In this document: piece by piece, positions 32,504-43,553 of the stretch
Numbering within the stretch: position 1 is the stretch's first letter
Layout: every line of letters starts with the position of its first letter
Origin: Gyrodactylus bullatarudis
Taxonomy: Eukaryota; Platyhelminthes; Monogenea; Gyrodactylidea; Gyrodactylidae
Direction of reading: 5' to 3'
DNA length: 64,000 nucleotides
Assembly (NCBI GenBank): GCA_012064415.1
Contig: SSNU01000069.1
Location: forward strand, 1-64,000
Position numbers and translations under genes: made by a program
The notes under the pieces: model-generated
Seen by the model: only the letters and a program-made list of their open reading frames with translations
Told to the model about the DNA's origin: nothing
Databases searched by the model: none

Positions 32504-35500
32504 ATGAAATATGAAAGTGAAATTACGAATATTATATTATTTTTATACGCCATATTTTTAGTCAAATGTAGATCAAATCATTGTAAGTTATTAATTGGTT
32601 TTATTCATTTTTTAAAGATTTTATATTGAATAGTAATAGTACAACATGCAGCTCCGTAAATTTTGCGACAGGAAGAAAGATTGCTCTCGAGGAACAAACA
32701 AAAATTGTCCTAGACGAGTCCAGATATTTCGATTCTAGTGAAGGAAAATTCCTCTGCTCTGGTGTTGAGATTACTCCACATGGAATATTTGTGATACGCA
32801 AAACTCAAAGAAACTGTGATAGATCCTTGTGTAGTAGTAATGACCTAGCATACTTTTGGATGCTTGATGGAAGTATACAACTAGATTGCTCAAAGTTTAA
32901 GTTTTTCAAGAATCTCAAAATGGAAATATTTTCATGGCTTATTGACGTAGAAGGTTTGAAAGCTCCAAATGATTCATCGGATCAAATGTTTTATCTCCAT
33001 AACGAACCCAATACCACACTTGTATTGGACTGCTTTAACAACAAGTATATTCTTAATCCATTGACAAGAAAAATATCAATAAAATGGTCCGTTGATCGTA
33101 TTGATGAAAATTCCTTAATTAACAAGGATGATTCAAATCAAGATTTCCCTGTCAACATTAGTTTATACCCTAGACTTTATTTTAGAGGGAACCTTGGAAA
33201 GCCTGAGAGTGAGTTCCTTTATTCTAATTTCAGAAAAACTTTATTGTAATGCGTTTGATGGGTTTTGGTGTGGATCTTCGAAGGAAGAAATCAGCGCAGC
33301 CATTGATCCAAATAGGACGTCGGAAGATCTCTCGAAAGTTCATTTTGAAGATAACGATATCTGCATAAAGTTGAATTTAAGATGTGACGGATATTCACAT
33401 TGTCCGAAATCAAAATTGCAACCAATATCTCTTGATGAATTTAACTGTAACAGACAACCAGTTACTCCTGTTTTCAAACAAGATAATGAATCTTCTAGAT
33501 GGTACACAAAATTACCTTGGCTTAGTGAGTCATTAAAATTGACGTGAAAACCAAACTTTTCATTTTTGACTTGTAAAATATTTAATATATAATATTTAAT
33601 TGAAGAGCAGCATAGTTCATGTGTCAAAATACAGTTTTCTGCTCAAAGGGAAACTTTGGTTTATTTCTCTTTTTTCTTTTATTGCTTGAAGATTAAATAT
33701 TTATCCATTTCTTTTTAAACAATTATTCAAGTGGAAGATAATCTCAATCCTACTTTGGTACACATACGTACAAACGTACACACAAATTTGTAATACAATT
33801 ATAATCTATTGATTTTATTCTCAAACACTGAGATCCAGTTACAGAGTCACATCTTTTGTTCTATACTCTATATTTGCCAATCCACCCCTCTATACTAATT
33901 ACATAGAATTTTTGTGTATTATCATTTTTTGACTTGAAAATCCAAGAATACTAGCAAACCATCATCAATATTATTATTTATTTTGAAGTACTATTTTCAT
34001 TAAACATTTAGTGAATCCTCAGTATTGACTAGAGGTCTCAGTAAAATGATATGAATACTCATTTTATTATTTTCACTAAACATTCAAAGAGTTAAGCTTA
34101 GTTTGAATAATTAGATTTTCTTCTTTTTCTCTGCTCTCTTCACTCCTTTTATCAAGTGTTTGAGTCAATTTTGAAGAAATATCTTACCTTAGATTTTATT
34201 TCCAGACTAGTAGATGTATTTCTATTGAAATTAAACAGCAAATTAACCTTTTCGAAACCTTTAAATCAATTTATGATCAGGAAATTTTTCTTCTTAAGAA
34301 TACTAAAATATATTTGACACGGGAAAAGGGTTAATTCAAATTAATCTTGCAAACTAATCAGAACAACAAGTTTTTATTGCTATGATTAAGAGTGAAAAAC
34401 GTAAAATTTCGTAAAATAATTAGCATATCATCAAAAAGTGATTATAGTTTCATCTGATGATTAAAATAATAATTATAATTATACTGCCTAGATCTATATT
34501 CCTATTAGATGATCTGAGATCAAGTTTGTATGATCCCTGGGACCGAAAGGTTAAACATTTTTAAAATAATATTAATAGGTTCAAGTAAATATCTCTTATA
34601 AATAGCGAGAAACCTTGATCTGAACGGCACTTACTTGAATTGATGAGAACGGAGGCAAGTTACATTTGAGATGGTCCAAAGGATCCCTAGTCAAAATGTC
34701 TGATAATTTTTGGATTTGAATAGGATACTTTGATATCTTTCAAGACTTGAGAATCTGACCCTTCAAGCCTCAGTGGGTCATATATGGGTCATTCTGAAAC
34801 AATACAAAATTTTCAATCTCAGCGATGTATCTTTCTTTAAGGGTTTAGATGGGAGAAATTCTATGATAATAATAATAATTTTATTCAATATTCTGATGAT
34901 GTTATAAATTATTTGACAACTATATGTTGTTGATGTAGTAAAAGTTTGTCGAGACAATCTACCTATTTGTAAATATACAACATGAAAAAAAGATCTACAC
35001 TATTGATTCATGGAATGGTTCAATGCCTGAAAAGCCTTACTGAGGATTATTATTATTATTATTGTACCATGCTTTTTACTTTGTTTGTATGATTTCTTGT
35101 CTGGAAAAATAAAATTTTATTTTATTCCACAATAGATATTCTCTGGGAGAGATTAAACGGATAGTGAGAGACAAACTTTCACTCACACAAATGCCCCAAC
35201 TATACATGGCATATTACACCAAGGAATATGAAAACTGGTTAATTTTTTCTAGAGCTTTGTGAAAAAAGAAAATCTGTAATAATAATAGACTTTATTTAAA
35301 AAAAGGGAACATGGAAAAAACAAAGTGTCCAGGCAATTTTCTTGTTTCATATAAAAAGGAAAGGATGATTTAGGCAGTCGCTCGCCTCCTTTACTGAACC
35401 AAATTATTCTTCATCTTCTTGTTTCTGTTAACAAAAATGAAATTTTTGTCAACCATTTAAATTTTACACTACAATTTATATCCAAAAAAGATGTTTAGCT

Positions 35501-38500
35501 GCATAATTAAATTAGTTTCTCCGTCATCCTCTTTGATTAATAGTTACCAAAATTTTCTTCCATGTCCAAAATTATTTTGAATCATCAACCTAATTGGAGA
35601 TTTTAAAAATGTATTCATATGTAGAAATTACAGTGATTTTAGATATTAAACTTATTAGCAAAGTCTGTTCACAGGCTATTACAATGTCCATATGAAATCT
35701 AACTAGATGGATATTGTCTTCTAAAACCTAGGCGTCCATAAGAGAGTCAAATACTATTCAATTCGCGATGCCAGATGTAGACGTATTTCGTCATCATTAG
35801 GACTTGTCAGTTCATCATAGCCAGAATTCGAACCCGGATCTTCAACGTTTTGACGCAGTGTAAGTGGTGTAAAACTATGGTAGCGTTTATCTCCCTTCAT
35901 CTCTTATTATTGCCTCACAAGTTTAAAGAACTGGGTTTGAATTTTGGCTATTGTGTATGACCGTAACAAGCCTACATCTGCCACCGCGAGTTGAATATTA
36001 TTCGACTCTCTTACTAAATTGACACTCCTTTGTCCGATTTCTAACACTCCTAGGTACGAGAAGATAAACTTAACTACACCTAGTTAATATGAAAATAGGA
36101 ATTTATGATTTTTACAAAATTCTCAATTTTTTCATCAAGAAATCGATTTTGATCAAATTTTTTTGGAACCTAGATCATGAGGCACATTTCCATTTAAAAA
36201 AGAAAAAAAATTTAACCTTCATTCAGTTTGAAGTTGAAATGAGATTCCGAGTTATCTAAGAGACTTCTTTAGTGAGATTGAAAAAATTAAATTTTTTAGT
36301 AACAAACTTGTTATCTAATCATAATAATTAATTTATTTGAGTTAGGTTCTAAACTCATTTGGAAGGTTTAGAGAACAACAAGCGTGTAGTATTCCGCCTC
36401 AAGTAGTAAAGTATCTCATATATATGACGGTAATCAACATTGATTTCAAATTTGGAGGACAGTTTTACAGACAGATTGACGGAGTCACAATGGGGAGTCC
36501 GATCGGTCCACTTCTTGCTGACATGTTTCTCGCATCCCTTGAACAGGAGCCAATGCAGGCGATAATCAGAAGTTCCCGATTATATGTCAGATACCTCGAT
36601 GATACATTCCTGTTGATGGACAAAGACACAGATGTTAATGAAACCAGCCAAATGTTGAATACAATCCATCCGAATGTCAAGTTCAAAAATGAAACAGAGT
36701 CTGATGGAAAACTAAATTTTCTTGATCTTGAAATCTCACGGGATGGCCCAAGTGCAGTCACGAGAATCCATCAGAAAACAATGACCCCGACACAGTTTTT
36801 GCCGTACCAGAGTTTTTCCCCAGTCGAAACAAAAAAGAGTGTGGTCAGCAATGCTTATCTTAGTATTGATCGGTTGGTGTCCGCGGAATTTGTACAGGAG
36901 GAGAGATCAAAGCTGAAGGCTCTTTTGATGTGTAATGGATACCCGGAAAAATTCATCGACAAGCACTCGCACCCCAAGGAGAAACTAAAGGAAGATGACG
37001 ACAACGAAAAACCCCTGGTTTTAGTACTACCATTCAAAGGAGATGCGAGCAAGAATATTCTGAATAACAAACTGTCAAACATCACACGACGAACATTTCC
37101 TGGAAGGAAGCTCAAACTGATCCAAAGAACATCGAAGCTGATCAATGGTCGCAACAAAGATCCAATCCCGAAGTTGAAAAAGAAAGGAGTTATTTATCAG
37201 TTTACCTGTTCGTGTGGTTCTTCATATGTTGGACAGACAACCCGATGTCTTGGTGAAAGGGTGAGAGAACATCTAAGACCAAAGCACAACAGCGCGGTTC
37301 AGCACCATTTACAGGAAACAGGCCACTCCGCAGATGCATCCAACTTTAAAATACTATACCAGGTGAATCCTAATGATGCATGCAAAACAAGACAATCAAG
37401 TTTGAGTTGTGCTGAGAGTCATTTTATCACGAAGCTCAAACCAAATTTATGTGTCCAGAAGGAATTGGCAAGGAAATTAGGATTCAGAGGTCAGGATGTC
37501 CATATCAAGAGCAAACAAATTGCAAAAATCGGAAGAATACTCAACCGAGATACTGGCAACCCCACCCAATCTTCAACACAGATCGAAACTGGCAATGATA
37601 TTGAAATCAATGAGACGTTAGCAACAGCTGATAATCTACCTTATCATCTATTGGATACAATAAAATCAGGAATAATATTTTATTAGTTTACATAAAGTTT
37701 AATCTTTTTAGAAAAGAGTAATATTTCAACCACAAATCTATCTTGATAATATTTGAACGAAGATGATAAGTTGGTATTTTTTCAAAAAGCTCATTATTTT
37801 TCCCTGGATAGTCAGGAAGAAGAGTATTTTTCAGTTACAATGAAATGAGCTGTGGAAATTTAATTAGTTTTCAAATTATTTCAATCTGAATTTTTTAAAT
37901 TTCAAAAATGCGCGAAATTTTGAACTCAAATTTTTTATCGACTTTGAAGAATTTGAAGTGAGGTTGAAATTTTTGAGGTAAAACGACAAAAAATTCTCGA
38001 ATAAATAGCTTTTATCAGATTGAATTCTCTATTTTAAAGAATTTATCTGTTTATTTTATGAAATTCGAAAAATATTTTTGTATTCGGAGATTTTCGTAAA
38101 ATTAGTTAGTTTTTATCTTCATATCAACCAGCTTTAGCTAGCAAGAATTTTAAAATCGAAAGACACTTAAATATTGATTGGACTTCCTTTTGAAGAATAG
38201 TCTCAAACTACTCTTTTATAACTATTTCTTTTCAATCGGGTCTTATGGCTAGAGGTTTAGATTAGGAACACCTTAAAAATTTAGTATCTCTTCTCTCTAA
38301 AAACCTTCGTATTTCTGTGTATTGCCAAGTTAAAAATTTTCTTTAATATCTTATAAGAATGTCATCAGTTACCTCTAGTTTGTAGAACAATTTACATACA
38401 AATTTGTACAAAGATGACAAGTACAAGTTGTATTTACTATACTTAATACTGCATTTCATTAAATATCAGAGGAGAATAATATAACAAGAAAATTAACAAT

Positions 38501-41500
38501 AAGTAAAGATCTGATTAGGATCTAGAGTAATAGTAGTAAAGGTAGGGAAATATTATCTATCGTTGAAATCTTTTATGAGAAATCGGGTTGAACCTTTTGT
38601 ATACTTTTCTATTTTATCAAGCAAGCTCAACATCTATTTCCCATCGAAATGAACTGAGGCCTAGAGCACTGCTTTTCTTCTCAAGAATTTGTGTGTTCTT
38701 GAGGCAGAAGTGTGTTCAAATCTTATAGATGAAGTTGAATTTATATTTTGAAAAACTAAAATATTTTTGGATTCCGAGTCGGATTGTGAAGAAAAAAATA
38801 TTCGTAAAATACGAAATGAAATTTCTGTTGGTATGATGCTCACACTAAATATTCTATTAATTATTAAGCACAGATCATTTCTGATGATTCACATAGTAAC
38901 ATTCGTGCAGTAAATTATAATAAATAAATTAATTAATTTTGAATTACTTGGCGGGAAAAAAGATTCAGACAAAAAATAAATCTTTTGAATAATTACAAAG
39001 TAGAATTTACAATGTTTTTAGACGATTAAACTACAAAGTGTGGTCACTGGTAATTAATTACTATATCCATATGAACTCTAACTTGATGGAGATTGTCTTC
39101 TCACGCCTAGATGTTAGAATTCAGATTAGCAAGTATCAATTCCATAAGAGAGTCAAATAATATTCAACTCACGGTAGCAGATGTATTTCGTCCTCATTAG
39201 GACTTGTCAGTACATCAGCCTGGATTTGAACCCGGGCAACGCTTCAAACCACTAGGCCAGAACTCATATCGTTGAAGACCCGATTTCGAATTCAGGCTAT
39301 GATTTACTGACGAGTTCTAATAAGGAGGAAACGTGTCTACATCTGCCATCGTGAGTTTGATCAAATTCGATTTCTTGATGAAAAATTGACAATTTTGTAA
39401 AAATCATAGATTTCCATCTTCATAGGTGTAGTAAAAATACTACGTTCCAATAAATTGATTGTAAATGAAATTTTTAGAATCATTTTCAAATTGACTATTC
39501 ACAATAAGAGATGATTGATGATAACGAATGGTAGAAAGAACAATCATTTTATTTATTCTCATTCTCAAAATTGTTTTTAGAGAACATTTCATTAAGGTAA
39601 TTGAACAAAAATTCCTATCATGTTATGTATCAGAAGAGGTGTCATCTTTTTGTACTTGGTAATTAAACTGTTTCAACCAATCAGATAAAATACAAATTTA
39701 ATTCACAAGAAAAATATTTTTTTTTCAATGAAGAATTCATTTAGAAGGGCGAAGATAAGTTTTACTGAAAAGCGTTTAATGCATCGGATCTGATTTATCA
39801 AATTCATTTTTTGAGTAAAAACAAGCTTGTTGGGTTAAATTCAATCTATCTACTGAAGATCCTTTTTTCGATGAATGCATGTCAGAAATTAGTTTAAATT
39901 CATTTTTATTTCAAATAATATTTATATTCATATTATGAACGTCCAACTTGAAAGTCTACACGAAAATATTGACGAAATAAAAATTTTATTGCTTGAGATT
40001 TTAGTTATTTCCACTGGAAGATTCTTGCACGTAAAATAGAGATATTCTCTTTATTCGCAAATGATAATAAACAGTGTTTATTCAAAACTCAAAAGTACCC
40101 TATAAATCTCAAAAATTTATTTTTTTTCTCATGACTATAAGCGAAATATAAATATTGACCACCTCTATAGTTAATCGAGGGATACAAAAAATATTGAAGA
40201 ACTCTAGAATACGAAAGAATAACACGAATATTTACCAAATGACTTTTCTCAAAAAATAAAAGTCAAATATTTTGGTATATTTGTCGATTTAACATTTTTA
40301 GTTTGAGGTTTAGTAAATTAAACAAAAATAAGCAAATATATAATCGAAGTTAGATAATTTGATAATATTATTTATAGTTATCTATTATAATACACGAGAA
40401 TTTTATTTTTTACAAAAATCTCAATATTTTTCTCCGGATAGTCAGGAAATCATCAATCCTATTATAAAATGAGCCAATCAGATTTTTAAAGGAATAAATT
40501 TCCGAAAAAAATTCATCTGACAAAAATTTGCGAATTTATAGGAATTTCGATAATGTCCCAATTACCCTATCTTTCAGTTTTTATCGATTTCAAAGCTTTA
40601 AAGCAATCAAATTCTAATATTAGGGATCAAATATTATCTCTAATTCTTGAACCCACATGTTAATATTTAATTGTTTCGAAATCGATAAAATGTTTGAGCT
40701 TAAATGTTGAAAAAAGTGGAGAATTGAATTGAATCGTAGAATTTATGAAATAATTTTTTCTGACTCTCTCGAAAAAACGTTGATTTTTGTTATAAAAATA
40801 GTATATACTAGAATGGGGTGAAATTTTCGAAAATGCTTCACCATTATGTCAGTTTTGAAAATCCAGAATTTTTCAAATCTTCGCTTAATTTTTTATGAAT
40901 TTTCAATAAACAATAATTAAAATTCGGAATATCTTGGCAATTTAAAAGGTTTTCTAAGTTTTATCTTTAGAAATAGTAATCTTATCATCAAGAGGGCCTT
41001 CATGGTGATTTTCGTTGTTTTATCATGTTAGAGGGATATTGTGGGAAAATGGAGAATGACTTTTATGCTTTTATAATATGCAACACATGATCTGAGTACT
41101 AAATTTTATCACAAAAGTAAGTACTCTAGCCTATTATATACTCATCGAAACGTCAACTAGCTTTAGATTTTTAAATTAATTAATTTCTCTTTTTAGTTTT
41201 GGCATTTGTTCCAATCGTTTTGGTGTGTGCCTTGGGCCGTATTTGTTCACAAAAGCATAACCTTGAAGTTCTTGAATACGATGAAAACTATGATAGTACC
41301 AGTAAAGCAGAATTAAATCCCACATTCGGCACTCTCATGGAAATGCAAGATCTTAAAAATATGAATAATGTAAGTTGGAAAATTCCTGTTATTTAAACTG
41401 CCATACCAACGAGTTATTTTGAGACACGTTCCAGTCCAGAGTATTGATAAGAATGCAAAAGTGTACCAATTGATCATTTACTTAACCAGGGTTTTCTATT

Positions 41501-43553
41501 CTATAACTCCCTTTTATACAATCTATTATTATAATAAAACTTGTTAATATGAAGATAGGAATTTTACGATTTTTCGAATTTGATGGATTTTTTGGAATCA
41601 AAAGGCCCAGTTTTATGAAGAAAAGAAATTTGAAAAAAAATAATTTTTTTTTTCTTCAAATCGTATAAGTGGGCAACATGAGTAGGATTCCAAAAAATCT
41701 TAAACATATTCGGATTTCTTTATGAAAAAATCAAGGTTTTCGTAAAACTCATAGATTCCCAACTTCATATCAATTAGCTTCAGTTCATTTAGACTGATGA
41801 GCTCTGTTAAGTTTTTGTTCCAAACGAAGAAAATTAATCAGAGATAGTATAGATGAAGTCAAGGTAAAACTACCGAATATTCTAAGAATTGAAAAAATAG
41901 AATTCTCCCAATGATTCAATGTGAAATTTTTAACATTAAAAACAAGATCTATGTGAAAAATTGTAAGAGGCTGTTCTGAAAAAAATTACTGTAAGCCTTT
42001 TTTAATGTTCTTTATTGTGCTAGGATCTTTGCTATAATTTTTTCAATTCTCGTTTATTTTAACTCTAGAACTTCCATATGTCTGTAAAAAGCTTAACTCC
42101 TGTGGCTGAATGTCGAGAAGATGAAGAATGTGCCACGAATTTATCATCAGAGACATCAGAAAATGCCTACTATCACTCAAACTATCCCAGCTCGGATGAT
42201 GCTCTCAACACAATTTACGAAGAGGAACAGCAAAAACACAACATTAATCTAAGACCAACTGATTTGGGTAATTAAAATTTTCGATGAAATATATACACTT
42301 TCTTTATCAATAAACCTGAAAAATTTAGATTTCTTATCGTATAAATCTATTTAGAATATGATCAAGCTTGTCAAATTCGAGAATTAACCTGAAAACTTTT
42401 AATCACCATGTTTCAATTTTTATGAAACCAACCTCGATAAATTTGGGATTTATTACAACTTCAAAAATCTCATTTTTTATCAAGGTCTCACAATTTTCTG
42501 GAAATACAGTGAATTCTGTAATAATTGTATATAAAATAGACCAACTCGATAAAAAAGAATCTACCCTTTACTATATCATATCCCAGCATCTACTTATAAT
42601 CAAAAAATTTCCAGTGTTTTTTCAGTCATATGATTGAAACGACCTCATATTTTGGCTCGTTATGTATTAATCGTTAAGCTTACTTGTGAAGGCATTGACT
42701 TTGATATGAAACAACTCTGACTCTCTCGGAGAGAGTCTCTCCTCTTGGTACAGAGTTTAGAGAAAAATGTTTACATTATTCTATATTATGTTCAAGCCCT
42801 CTCCTTCAACACCTTACGTTAATTTTCAGACCTTGATGGGATTTTTGTAAAAATCATAAAATCTCAAGTTTACCGAGAATAGCTGTACATAAGGTTGAAT
42901 TTTTTCCATTTATATGTTCTAAGCTTGCATCAAGATAGACTGCATAGCTAATTTTTCAAATGCTTAAATCATCTATAGACATAAAACCTTGTAGAGTTCA
43001 GGGCTAGAATTTATTATATAATATTTATTTATTGTCAATAGGATTATCTGAGCCCAATGAAAGTTTAATGGAAATTGAACCAGTAACCCTTCGAGAGACA
43101 AACAAAACAACTACAGGTTCTTCCGCTCGTAATACATTTAATTCGGCCTTGAAAAAGTTCAAAAACATTATTGCTGGAGTCGGAGGGAGTAGTAATTCCT
43201 CTCCAAGTGACTCGATGTCTTTAGTTGACTTTGATTATCCCCCTGTGGCCTATTCCTTTGAGCATGATTATAGCCAATATGCTGCTAATGATACACGAGT
43301 TAATCCAGACGCCTATTTTCCAATTAACTATGATAGTGATGATTTTTATTACCAAGACGATCAACAACAGGGTAAAGATCCACAGCAGGGAGTCCTTTTA
43401 AATCATGATTCGCAGCAAGAGAAGCAAAACATTAATATTGCAGATCCGTTAACTGATGAGCCTAGGAATTCTCAGAGAGAACCAGAGTTTCCATCAGAGG
43501 TGCAAGATTCCCAGACATTGATCCAGAATGCCGATGTACAAATGCACTCTTAG
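32504..43553 (+). CDS. Single-pass membrane receptor with LDLa-like module
   Basis: Six exons: 32504-32582, 32618-33208, 33234-33524, 41197-41369, 42069-42267 and 43042-43553. Introns are 35, 25, 7672, 699 and 774 nt, all GT-AG. The total of 1845 nt is in phase (614 aa). The N-terminus is a signal-peptide-like stretch (IILFLYAIFLVKC). The ectodomain has many cysteines and an LDLa-like module (CIKLNLRCDGYSHC through DEFNC, about residues 265-293). A TM helix (PWLILAFVPIVLVCALGRI, about 317-336) is created across the long intron. The tail of about 275 residues is acidic and Gln/Ser-rich, with DYPPVAYSF and ALNTIYEEE tyrosine sites that could bind adaptors. I cannot name an orthologue. The main uncertainty is whether exon 3 joins exon 4. 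The phase match and completed TM helix support it, otherwise exon 3 would end at a stop at 33547. Confidence 0.72.
33525..35670. other. 5' part of the receptor's long intron
   Basis: No gene is seen. It contains (ATA)n near 34866-34882 and (TTA)n at 35045-35064, followed by an AATAAAATTTTATTTTATTCC stretch that resembles the 3' end of a LINE. No coding remains were found to prove it. Confidence 0.4.
35690..35860 (-). mobile_element. tRNA-derived SINE with hammerhead core, minus copy (locus 1)
   Basis: Read on the minus strand, a tRNA B-box-like GGGTTCGAATTCTGG (35821-35835) is followed within 25 nt by a hammerhead-like core. Next comes a shared body with ATTGAATAGTATTTGACTCTC and CCTAGG, ending near 35690. 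It is joined head-to-head with a plus-strand copy. Copies at 39085-39259 share the same order. It has no coding capacity, as expected for a SINE. Confidence 0.65.
35774..35816 (-). ncRNA. Hammerhead ribozyme motif in SINE (locus 1, minus)
   Basis: The minus strand reads GATGAA, CTGACAA, GTCCTAATGATGAC, GAAA, TACGTC, then TACATC. The 5' GATGAA and 3' TACATC pair as stem I with one mismatch. GTC(C)/GAC forms stem II, and GTC precedes the predicted cleavage point. The core has A for the conserved G8 (CTGACAA instead of CTGANGA), so this copy is probably inactive. Confidence 0.6.
35861..36065 (+). mobile_element. SINE, degraded plus copy paired head-to-head (locus 1)
   Basis: A B-box-like GGGTTTGAATTTTGGC (35933-35948) precedes a decayed hammerhead region (GACCGTAACAAG), then CTACATCTGCC and GCGAGTTGAATATTATTCG, the body shared with the other SINE copies. 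It runs opposite to the copy at 35690-35860, so the pair forms an imperfect inverted repeat. Confidence 0.55.
36083..36180. repeat. Dispersed AT-rich repeat (foldback family)
   Basis: This copy reads TTAATATGAAAATAGGAATT followed by TATGATTTTTACAAAATTCTC. Related sequences occur, in either orientation, near 37745, 38090, 39365-39435, 40395-40510, 41545, 41745-41790, 42840-42900, 50300 and 63510-63590. The consensus end is roughly GTTGATATGAAGTTGGGAAT with TTATGATTTTTAC inside. Some copies sit as facing pairs (41545 with 41745-41790), suggesting a foldback or MITE-type element. Confidence 0.6.
36345..37686 (+). pseudogene. 5'-truncated Penelope-like element with intact RT palm and GIY-YIG
   Basis: A continuous open frame from about 36345 (first ATG 36424) to 37686 encodes the C-terminal two thirds of a PLE protein. 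RT motifs are YRQIDGVTMGSPIGPLLADM and LYVRYLDDTFLLMD (catalytic YLDD), then the RT thumb. The linker KLKLIQRTSKLINGRNKDPI leads to a GIY-YIG endonuclease, GVIYQFTCSCGSSYVGQTTR and LGERVREHLRPKHNS. Both catalytic centres look intact. The RT fingers at the N-terminus are missing, so this is a 5'-truncated copy, a common outcome of retrotransposition. It sits sense-oriented in the receptor's 7.7-kb intron. The GIY-YIG region closely resembles that of the PLE at 53150-53610. Confidence 0.88.
37740..39060. repeat. Repeat-rich part of the receptor intron
   Basis: No gene. A segment at 38657-38850 (GAGCACTGCTTTTCTTCT, GATTCCGAGTC and CTATTAATTA) recurs at about 62917-63150, marking another dispersed family. 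Foldback-family pieces lie at 37745-37860 (with GGATAGTCAGGAA, also at 40437) and 38090-38150. Confidence 0.5.
39085..39259 (-). mobile_element. tRNA-derived SINE with hammerhead core, minus copy (locus 2)
   Basis: On the minus strand the head is tRNA-like: A box TGGCCTAGTGGTT (39259-39247), then after a short gap the B box GGGTTCAAATCCAGG (39233-39219). The hammerhead core follows 8 nt later, then the SINE body GAGTTGAATATTATTTGACT and a tail to about 39085. This is the clearest tRNA head in the window. It abuts a plus-strand copy at 39260. Confidence 0.75.
39180..39216 (-). ncRNA. Hammerhead-like core in SINE (locus 2, minus)
   Basis: GATGTA, CTGACAA, GTCCTAATGAGGAC, GAAA, TACATC. Stem I GATGTA/TACATC is perfect (6 bp) and stem II GTCC/GGAC is perfect. 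The stem III and GTC element between GAAA and TACATC has been deleted, and G8 is A. It cannot cleave as a hammerhead, but it shows what the ancestral fold was. Confidence 0.6.
39260..39365 (+). mobile_element. SINE with hammerhead core, plus copy (locus 2)
   Basis: A B-box-like CGATTTCGAATTCAGG (39281-39296) leads to a hammerhead core at 39301-39343, then CTGCCATCGTGAGTTTGA. The 5' part of the tRNA head is weak. It is directly head-to-head with the minus copy. Confidence 0.65.
39301..39343 (+). ncRNA. Hammerhead ribozyme motif in SINE (locus 2, plus)
   Basis: GATTTA, CTGACGA, GTTCTAATAAGGAG, GAAA, CGTGTC, TACATC. The core CTGACGA and GAAA are exact. Stem I pairs at 5 of 6 positions and GTC precedes the predicted cleavage point. 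Stem II has lost its closing G-C pair (G at the last position) and stem III is minimal. It lies sense-oriented in the receptor intron. Activity is doubtful but possible. Confidence 0.6.
39700..41190. other. 3' part of the receptor's long intron
   Basis: AT-rich sequence with a foldback-family copy at 40395-40510 and no coding structure or RNA gene that I can support. Confidence 0.4.

Noticed and set aside
34448..34560. CTGATGA followed at a distance by GGACCGAAAGG, considered as a hammerhead
   Set aside because: The spacer is about 90 nt with no complementary stem II and no stem I pairing.
35045..35130. TTA repeat followed by an AATAAA-rich stretch, resembling a LINE 3' end
   Set aside because: No coding remains upstream and no second copy seen, so it is treated as a microsatellite.
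36465..37157. Two minus-strand frames of about 100 codons opposite the PLE
   Set aside because: They are antisense shadows of an RT frame with intact catalytic motifs.
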